Below are positions 1-4,705 of a DNA stretch of 7,103 nucleotides, piece by piece. Positions within the stretch are counted from its first letter, which is position 1. Every line of letters starts with the position of its first letter. The position numbers and the translations under genes were made by a program. The notes under the pieces were generated by a model that saw only the letters and a list, made by a program, of their open reading frames with translations, was not told the DNA's origin and searched no databases. The DNA is from Chlamydiae bacterium RIFCSPHIGHO2_12_FULL_27_8 (GTDB lineage: Bacteria > Chlamydiota > Chlamydiia > Chlamydiales > SM23-39). Where the stretch lies: NCBI GenBank assembly GCA_001796155.1, contig MGLU01000033.1:1-7103 (forward strand), in the 5' to 3' direction.

Positions 1-130
1 ATATACAGCCGGCACTGTCTTTAGTCCCATCTCTATTAGGACAGGTAAAACCGGCTTCTATTCCTATTTTATAAACTCTGATTCCAAATAGAAATTTCAA
101 AAAATCATTATATGTTAAATATCTTTTCAT
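1..130 (-). CDS. YhcC/TIGR01212-type radical SAM protein, N-terminal fragment (runs off left edge)
   Basis: The minus strand opens with ATG at 130-128 and stays open to the window edge, giving 43 codons of N-terminus. Residues 18-42 (RVYKIGIEAGFTCPNRDGT, then KDSAGC) match the start of the TIGR01212/YhcC family of radical SAM proteins. In that family a glycine-rich stretch leads into C-PNRDGT-x(n)-GC-x-x-C, the cysteines that bind the [4Fe-4S] cluster used to cleave S-adenosylmethionine. C31 and C42 are visible; the last cluster cysteine would lie just outside the window. The biochemical role of the family is not firmly established. The gene diverges from the hydrolase at 196 and shares a 65-bp intergenic region with it. 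No clear Shine-Dalgarno sequence precedes the ATG. The family call rests on recognising the motif and is fairly secure despite the short fragment. Confidence 0.82.
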   Translation of the reverse strand, partial: MKRYLTYNDFLKFLFGIRVYKIGIEAGFTCPNRDGTKDSAGCI

Positions 131-133
131 ATT

Positions 134-161
134 TTGTATAAAAGGTGAAATGTAGTATAAT
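134..161 (+). promoter_or_regulatory. Probable sigma-70-type promoter of the alpha/beta hydrolase gene
   Basis: A perfect -10 hexamer TATAAT lies at 156-161. A weak -35 (TTGTAT, 134-139; three of six consensus bases) sits 16 bp upstream. The predicted transcription start is about 168, which leaves a leader of roughly 28 nt. That leader contains the GAAAGGA ribosome-binding site at 181-187, 8 nt before the GTG start at 196. The -10 is good; the -35 is inferred from spacing. Confidence 0.5.
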
Positions 162-172
162 GCCACTATACT
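154..172. repeat. Short inverted repeat over the hydrolase -10 element
   Basis: AGTATA (154-159) and TATACT (167-172) are perfect inverted arms of 6 bp separated by 7 bp. They overlap the TATAAT -10 of the plus-strand promoter. The same region offers -10-like hexamers on the minus strand (TATAGT at 170-165, TATACT at 159-154) for the divergent radical SAM gene. It may be an operator, a pair of overlapping divergent -10 elements, or chance in AT-rich DNA. Confidence 0.3.
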
Positions 173-195
173 TTTAAAGAGAAAGGATTTTTGAA

Positions 196-1116
196 GTGAA
201 AAAAAAATTTACATATATTTCGATCGTTTTTATAGCACTTTTCTTTTCGATTTATAGCTTTTTGCCTCATTTTTTATCTAAATATAATACTAAAAAAACT
301 TTTAATGAGCTTGGACTGACAACAAAAGAATTGAAATATGATAATGATTATTTTGAATATGTAGAAGGGGGAGAAGGCCCGGTTATCGTTTTTGTTCATG
401 GATTCCAAAGTTCTAAGAACTTTTGGGTACCTTATATGAAAAAACTAAATAAAGATTATACTATAATTGCCATAGATCTGCCCGGTCACGGGAACAGTTC
501 AAGCCCTAAAGATCAAAAATATGATATAAATTCTTTAGCTCAAACTTTATCAAGGTTTGTTGAAGAAAAAGGACTTAGTGATTTTCATTTAGTAGGATCG
601 TCTATGGGTGGGGGTGTGGTATCTATTTACGCATCAGAGCATCCGGATAAACTGAAGTCTTTAACTCTTATGAATCCTCTTGGTATTGATAGAGGATTGA
701 GAAGCGAACTTCAGCTTCTTTTAGAAAATGGAAAGAATCTTTTTTTCCCATCATCTCTCGATGAATTTGATGAAATGGCTCTTTACCTGACCGGTAAAAA
801 AATTAATTTAAATAATTATTTTAAAAAATATGTATTAACTCAGATGAATAAAAGATATTTTTTCTTTAAAAAAGCTTTTAAGGAGCTTTTATCTTCTACT
901 CCTTTAGATAACGTTTTGCCTAAAATAGAGACAAGATCATTAATTATAATCGGTAAAAAAGATAGAATTATTCATCCTGATTCTTTTGAGTATTTTGTTG
1001 AATTAATGCCTAATATTAAAGCTGTTAGAATTGAAAACGGATCACATGTTTTTGTGGATCAATCATTTGAACAAGCAAGTGATTCTATGCAGGAATTTTT
1101 AAAAGAAAATAGTTAA
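196..1116 (+). CDS. Membrane-anchored alpha/beta hydrolase
   Basis: This 306-residue protein is a serine hydrolase of the alpha/beta fold; the substrate cannot be read from sequence. The N-terminus is KKK followed by a hydrophobic stretch (about residues 6-24). It is probably an uncleaved signal anchor that places the enzyme on the outer face of the inner membrane. Fold motifs appear in order: the oxyanion-hole HG with VIVFVHGF (H68-G69), DLPGHG (94-99), the nucleophile elbow G-S-S136-M-G (134-138), the acid D256 in GKKDRIIHPD, and the catalytic H284 in NGSHVF. The triad S136/D256/H284 is therefore complete. Helical cap residues occupy about 165-235. The start is GTG at 196, chosen because GAAAGGA lies 8 nt upstream. 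The stop shares TTAA with the convergent chorismate mutase gene. Esterase/lipase or C-C hydrolase activity is possible; the family is too broad to choose. Confidence 0.9.
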   Translation: MKKKFTYISIVFIALFFSIYSFLPHFLSKYNTKKTFNELGLTTKELKYDNDYFEYVEGGEGPVIVFVHGFQSSKNFWVPYMKKLNKDYTIIAIDLPGHGNSSSPKDQKYDINSLAQTLSRFVEEKGLSDFHLVGSSMGGGVVSIYASEHPDKLKSLTLMNPLGIDRGLRSELQLLLENGKNLFFPSSLDEFDEMALYLTGKKINLNNYFKKYVLTQMNKRYFFFKKAFKELLSSTPLDNVLPKIETRSLIIIGKKDRIIHPDSFEYFVELMPNIKAVRIENGSHVFVDQSFEQASDSMQEFLKENS

Positions 1117-1328
1117 GACTGAATTTTTTTGGATATTTCAAAAATTTTTAAATAAATATTTTTAATATTTTCTGAATCAATTTTATTTAGAATTTCAGAT
1201 TCTCTTGTTTTATCTTCGACTTCTTTTTTAAAATTTTTTAATTTTACAACTAATTCAAATCTCTTCTTTAAGGAATCAATAATTATATTATCTAAAAAGT
1301 CAATTTCCTCTCTAATTTTTTTAAGCAT
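1113..1328 (-). CDS. Minimal AroQ-class chorismate mutase
   Basis: This 71-residue, all-helical protein should convert chorismate to prephenate. Aligned by eye to the E. coli chorismate mutase domain (P-protein numbering), all key active-site positions are present: R6 (R11), R23 (R28), K34 (K39), D39 (D48), R42 (R51), E43 (E52), S66 (S84) and Q70 (Q88). It is shorter than the usual stand-alone or fused domain of about 90 residues because the loop after helix 1 is reduced and the protein ends one residue after the catalytic glutamine. No prephenate dehydratase, dehydrogenase or DAHP synthase domain is attached. The ATG lies inside the end of the U32 gene (8-nt overlap, ATGCTTAA), so translation is probably coupled to it. 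This context suggests that prephenate is made for the U32 RNA hydroxylase. The 3' end overlaps the hydrolase by 4 bp. Confidence 0.85.
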   Translation of the reverse strand: MLKKIREEIDFLDNIIIDSLKKRFELVVKLKNFKKEVEDKTRESEILNKIDSENIKNIYLKIFEISKKIQS

Positions 1329-2550
1329 TGCTTTCTTCTATTAAATAAAGTTTGTCGCCTTTTCTTATTTTTCTATCTACTTTGAATGAAATTTTTTCGC
1401 CTTTATAGGCTATTTCTCTGTTATTATTTAATTCATCTATTCTTAATTCAAAAATACCTGTTGTCAGTCCGGATATTAACACTTTATCACCTTTTTTCAC
1501 CTCAGCCGAGTGTAATAAAAATTCTCCAACTTTGATCTTGCTAAAATAGTTTGTGGATTTTCCTATATATATTTTTTTTGTAGTTGCTTTTGATCCGTGT
1601 GAGTTTGCCCACATCTTTGTTTCTTCGCCTAGGTAGTAGCCTCCATGCCAAAAATCTCTGTTGTATACTCTTTTAACTTCATTTAAAAGAGATTCTTTTA
1701 ACTCATCTGTATAACAATTGTTTTCGATAGCGTTTAAAGCATTTTTATATGCTTTTGTAACAGTATAAACATATTCAGGACTTCTAGCCCTTCCTTCTAT
1801 TTTTAAAATTTCTGCCCCGGTATTCAAAATTTTATCTAAATGTAAAATTGTACATAAATCTTTAGGAGACATTATGTAGTTATTTTCTATAATTAGTTCT
1901 TTTCCGGTCTCTAATTCTTCTACCTTATATTTTCTTCTGCAGGCCTGAAGGCATTCTCCTCTATTTGCTGATTTATTATATTGAGCAAGGCTCATAAAGC
2001 ATTTTCCTGAAATAGATACACATAAAGCTCCATGAATAAATATTTCAATCTTAACTTTTTGCTTTTGTGGTCCTAGAATATTTTTTTCATTGATTGTGTC
2101 TGTAATATTTTTTATTTGATCAGCACTAAGTTCCCTTGCAAGAACAATTGTAGAAGAAAATTTAGAATAAAATTTTACAGCTTCTATATTTGAAACATTA
2201 GCCTGAGTGGAAATGTGTATATTAATATCTTTTTCTATAGCTTTATTTAAAACTGCAAAATCATGGGCTATAACTGCATCAATTTTAGCTTCTTTTACCT
2301 TATTTAAAATATTATCCAAAAGTTCAATTTCTTTATCATAAATTATAGAGTTCAAAGTTAAAAAACATTTAATATTATTTTTTTTGCAAATTTTAGAAAT
2401 ATCATTCAAGTCATTTAATTTAAAACTTTTAATAGCTCCCTTCCTCATGTTGAGCTCATCAATTCCAAAATAAATACAATCAGCTTTTGCATCAATAGCA
2501 GCTAAAAGACTCTCATAATTTCCGGCAGGTGATAGAATTTTTGGATACAT
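1321..2550 (-). CDS. U32 family protein, TrhP-type tRNA hydroxylation enzyme
   Basis: This 409-residue protein belongs to the U32 'peptidase' family. Characterised bacterial members TrhP (YegQ; YrrN/YrrO in Bacillus) and RlhA hydroxylate tRNA U34 or 23S rRNA C2501. The TIM-barrel-like N-terminal part begins PKILSPAGNYESL. The U32 signature is at 169-187 (EIFIHGALC, SGKCFMS). Candidate iron-sulfur ligands C177, C184, C200 and C204 follow the family pattern, including RGECLQACRRKY. A beta-rich C-terminal domain (about 325-409, with KKGDKVLI and RKGDKLYLIEE) resembles that of YrrO/YegQ. The length fits TrhP and is much shorter than RlhA (over 600 residues). It is the first gene of an operon with chorismate mutase, whose product prephenate is needed by TrhP and RlhA in vivo. 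No good Shine-Dalgarno sequence precedes the ATG. TrhP is favoured over RlhA; a true protease role is less likely. Confidence 0.85.
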   Translation of the reverse strand: MYPKILSPAGNYESLLAAIDAKADCIYFGIDELNMRKGAIKSFKLNDLNDISKICKKNNIKCFLTLNSIIYDKEIELLDNILNKVKEAKIDAVIAHDFAVLNKAIEKDINIHISTQANVSNIEAVKFYSKFSSTIVLARELSADQIKNITDTINEKNILGPQKQKVKIEIFIHGALCVSISGKCFMSLAQYNKSANRGECLQACRRKYKVEELETGKELIIENNYIMSPKDLCTILHLDKILNTGAEILKIEGRARSPEYVYTVTKAYKNALNAIENNCYTDELKESLLNEVKRVYNRDFWHGGYYLGEETKMWANSHGSKATTKKIYIGKSTNYFSKIKVGEFLLHSAEVKKGDKVLISGLTTGIFELRIDELNNNREIAYKGEKISFKVDRKIRKGDKLYLIEESNA

Positions 2551-2583
2551 ATTTATATAGTGTAATGTAAAATTGTTCTAATT

Positions 2584-2612
2584 ATTATAGGTTTTAACGA
2601 TTTTATATGCAA
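2584..2612 (-). promoter_or_regulatory. Probable promoter of the U32-chorismate mutase operon
   Basis: On the minus strand a perfect -10 TATAAT (2589-2584) lies exactly 17 bp downstream of TTGCAT (2612-2607; the TTG of the -35 consensus is present). Transcription would start near 2577, giving a leader of about 27 nt before the ATG at 2550. The element sits in the 67-bp gap shared with the divergent gene at 2618. The same bases read TATTAT (2583-2588) on the plus strand, so the two divergent promoters may compete. Confidence 0.5.
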
Positions 2613-2617
2613 ATTAG

Positions 2618-2896
2618 ATGACTATAGTAAATGAAACTAATATCCAATTTTTAATTAGAGATGAAGCTGCACTTTTATTAGGAGATGCTAATGATTTTTT
2701 ATCGTATTTAGAAATTAAAAAAAAAATTACTAAGTTAGCAAAAGAAAAAATTATAATGGACCCAATATGTTTTGTCGAATATAGCAGTATTTCTGCGAAT
2801 ACTTTTTATATATTGGAAGATTTTATAAAAAAATATCCAAATTATCATTTAATTTCTGATATAAAAAAAAATAAAATACGTTTTTGGGTTGCTTAA
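2618..2896 (+). CDS. Small hypothetical protein, faintly STAS-like
   Basis: The 92-residue product is not recognised with confidence. It has no signal peptide or membrane segment and should be cytosolic. The order is a beta strand (TNIQFLIR, 7-14), a long helical part (about 16-43), a strand ending in KIIMDPICFVEY (44-55), then SSISANTFYILEDFIKKYP (56-74) and a final strand NYHLIS (75-80). This loosely resembles the core of STAS domains (anti-anti-sigma factors such as SpoIIAA), where a strand and the D-S-S-G region precede helix 2. The phosphorylatable-serine region would be around S56/S57, but the usual Asp and Gly are absent. Codon use matches the neighbours, and the frame fills the whole gap between two other genes, which supports a real gene. 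No clear ribosome-binding site precedes the ATG. The stop shares TTAA with the convergent barrel gene. Confidence 0.6.
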   Translation: MTIVNETNIQFLIRDEAALLLGDANDFLSYLEIKKKITKLAKEKIIMDPICFVEYSSISANTFYILEDFIKKYPNYHLISDIKKNKIRFWVA

Positions 2897-3951
2897 AAAT
2901 CTAAGTAAAATTCTAAAATTAACCCATTTAAGAAAAGATTTCCTTTGTTTGCATCTATCCCAAACATAGAATTATCTCTTAAATATCTCATCATATTCTG
3001 ATTAAAAAATATTTCAAAATCATATAAAGCATCAATGCTGAAATGAAGTTTGTTTTTATTAAAATATCTTCCCCATCCAATTCCTATCTGTGTTTCAAAA
3101 TTTGGGTTTATATAACTGTTTTTATTATCAGTTATATTACTTAAAATTGTACCGGCTGCAGATAGATCATCAAATAATGAACCGACCGAAAATTTTTGAT
3201 ATAAAATATTAAAATAAGAATCTAAAGATAAATTAAAACCTTTAAAAAAAATCCATTTTGTATTCAAGCCAATTCTAGGTCCTATTATCCATGATGTGGA
3301 TTTTTGAATCGATTGAGCAATTTCTCCCCCGAGTAGTGAATATTCCGCATCAAAATTTTGAGCTATTGTACCTGCTCTGATTCCAATGACTGGAGATGTA
3401 ATAAGATGAGTTCCGCTATATTGAGATCTAAATATATTAAAATCCAAAATATTTAATTTGAGATTCCATTTTGCATTTACAGATGTTGAATAGTTTCTTC
3501 TTCCTCCGGCAAGGTCTCTGTAAACCTCAATGTTATAAAACGGTTCATTTTCATAAAAAGTGCTATTTGAAATATTAAAATAAAAATATTTTAATAAAAA
3601 ACTCCAATTATCAAAATCTGAATTTAGTCCAAAACCAATCTTAAATCCGGGGTTATATCTAAGATCCATATTTATAACACTTTCTATAAAATCTGAAGGA
3701 AATACAGATACAAGTCTTCCAAGATCTAAACCATCTTCCTTTGCTCTAACATAAACTAAACTTGCATTAACAAAAAAATCCATTTTTTTTGATAAATCTA
3801 TTCTCGCAGGAGCGTTATATCCCTGCATTAAATTGATTTCATTAATCTCATAACCTTGATTGAAAATCTGTGATGTATCTACAGGTTCATTTGAATTTGC
3901 ATTTGTTAGAAGAAGTAGTGAAGAAATTATTTGTAATAATTTCATGTTCAT
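2893..3951 (-). CDS. Outer-membrane beta-barrel protein, Lpg1974 / Legionella OMP-like family
   Basis: The protein (352 residues from the ATG at 3951) begins with a short signal peptide: MNMK, a hydrophobic core LLQIISSLLLL, and a likely cleavage near TNANS/NEP. The rest alternates polar and hydrophobic residues as in a transmembrane beta-barrel. It ends in LILEFYLDF, a terminal-phenylalanine signal of the kind the BAM machinery uses. Family-like landmarks, numbered from 3951, are: MDFFVNASLVYVRAKEDGLDLG (about 57-78), NPGFKIGFGLNSDFDNW (100-116), WNLKLNILDFNIFRSQY (162-178), SPVIGIRAG (186-194), and IGPRIGLNTKWIFFKGF (223-239). These recall the Lpg1974 pore-forming proteins of Legionella and environmental Chlamydiae. 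It probably forms a general porin. A TTG at 3963 would add four residues and an ATG at 3945 would remove two; no clear Shine-Dalgarno sequence decides among them. The family call is from memory of the motif pattern. Confidence 0.7.
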   Translation of the reverse strand: MNMKLLQIISSLLLLTNANSNEPVDTSQIFNQGYEINEINLMQGYNAPARIDLSKKMDFFVNASLVYVRAKEDGLDLGRLVSVFPSDFIESVINMDLRYNPGFKIGFGLNSDFDNWSFLLKYFYFNISNSTFYENEPFYNIEVYRDLAGGRRNYSTSVNAKWNLKLNILDFNIFRSQYSGTHLITSPVIGIRAGTIAQNFDAEYSLLGGEIAQSIQKSTSWIIGPRIGLNTKWIFFKGFNLSLDSYFNILYQKFSVGSLFDDLSAAGTILSNITDNKNSYINPNFETQIGIGWGRYFNKNKLHFSIDALYDFEIFFNQNMMRYLRDNSMFGIDANKGNLFLNGLILEFYLDF

Positions 3952-4015
3952 AAAAATTACCAATTTAAAAAAATTCAGATTACAATAATGAAAAGAATTT
4001 TTTTTTAAAAGAAAA

Positions 4016-4705
4016 TTATCTTATAAAAACATTTCTAAAATTTTTTAAATGATTATTTTTAATATTTAGAAGCTCATCATCAGAAAATGATGAGAATTTT
4101 TGGTATTCTTTATTTAAAGTATTTGTATTTATAAATTTTTGAAGAAAATATTTTTTTGCTTCTTTAATAAGTGATGCCATCTCTAAAATATCTGCAATAC
4201 TATGAAAGTTTTTTATTAGAGTTGATCTGAATTCATTATCAATTTTTGAATTTTTTATTATTTCTATGGATAAAACTATTTTTTTTAAATCAATTTTTTT
4301 ATTAATTAGAGCTTCATATTTTGTTAACGGAGCTTTAATATCCATTGCAATATAGTCCAATAAATTATCATTCAAAAGTTTTTGAATTATATCCGGATTT
4401 ATTCCATTAGTATCAAGTTTTACTAAAAAATTTAAGTCTTTAATTTTTTTTGTAAAAGCATATAAGTCTTTTTGTATTGAAGGTTCTCCTCCGCTAATAA
4501 CTACAGCATCTAGTTTATTTATTCTGCTTTTTAAAAAATCAAAAAATTTCTCTTCATTGATTGGAGGGAGAAAATCTTCTTTTAATACAAGTGATTTGTT
4601 ATGACAAAAATGACATAAAAAAGGACAGCCTTGAGTAAAAACCAAGGCTGCGAGTTTTTTTGGATAATCTATTAAAGTAAGTTTTTGAATTCCGCCAATT
4701 AACAT
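4016..4705 (-). CDS. nrdG: Anaerobic ribonucleotide reductase activating protein (radical SAM activase, NrdG2 type)
   Basis: This 229-residue radical SAM enzyme installs the glycyl radical on NrdD by reductive cleavage of S-adenosylmethionine. The cluster motif is C27-x3-C31-x2-C34 within QGCPFLCHFCHN. SAM-binding elements follow: SGGEP (71-75), KLDTNG (96-101) and MDIKAPL (121-127). Later conserved pieces are EFRSTLI (158-164) and YFLQKF (186-191). The opening GGIQKLTLIDYPKKLAALVFTQGC is typical of the TIGR02495/NrdG2 subgroup rather than the shorter E. coli NrdG. The ATG overlaps the nrdD stop by 7 nt (ATGTTAA). No Shine-Dalgarno sequence is visible, so translation is likely coupled to nrdD. 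A terminator-like hairpin lies within codons 19-27. The gene is followed by a 64-nt AT-rich gap before the barrel gene's ATG, with no convincing terminator. Confidence 0.93.
   Translation of the reverse strand: MLIGGIQKLTLIDYPKKLAALVFTQGCPFLCHFCHNKSLVLKEDFLPPINEEKFFDFLKSRINKLDAVVISGGEPSIQKDLYAFTKKIKDLNFLVKLDTNGINPDIIQKLLNDNLLDYIAMDIKAPLTKYEALINKKIDLKKIVLSIEIIKNSKIDNEFRSTLIKNFHSIADILEMASLIKEAKKYFLQKFINTNTLNKEYQKFSSFSDDELLNIKNNHLKNFRNVFIR
4617..4661. terminator. Terminator-like hairpin inside the 5' end of nrdG
   Basis: CAGCCTTG (4626-4633) and CAAGGCTG (4643-4650) form a perfect 8-bp, GC-rich stem with a 9-nt loop. In the sense (minus) direction the stem is followed by TCC and six T (4622-4617). 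In the antisense direction it is followed by CGAG and seven T (4655-4661). It thus has intrinsic-terminator form in both directions, with a short spacer before each T-run. It lies 55-80 nt downstream of the nrdG start and encodes residues A19 to C27. Termination activity is inferred, not shown. Confidence 0.4.

Noticed and set aside
1313..1328. Possible programmed frameshift joining the U32 protein to chorismate mutase at the A-rich junction (CTTAAAAAAA)
   Set aside because: The U32 stop codon comes before the A-run, so ribosomes would not reach it in frame. A simple start/stop overlap explains the arrangement.
2885..2926. Inverted repeat TGGGTT (2885-2890) / AACCCA (2921-2926) across the convergent gene ends, as a bidirectional terminator
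   Set aside because: The stem is only 6 bp with a 30-nt loop, and no T-run follows in either direction.
3952..3963. TTG at 3963-3961 as start of the barrel gene
   Set aside because: It would add MVIF before the signal peptide without a better ribosome-binding site. The ATG at 3951 gives a more normal n-region.
3964..4015. T/A runs between nrdG and the barrel gene as an intrinsic terminator
   Set aside because: Only A/T self-pairing is possible; there is no GC-containing stem. The start of the barrel transcript could not be located either.
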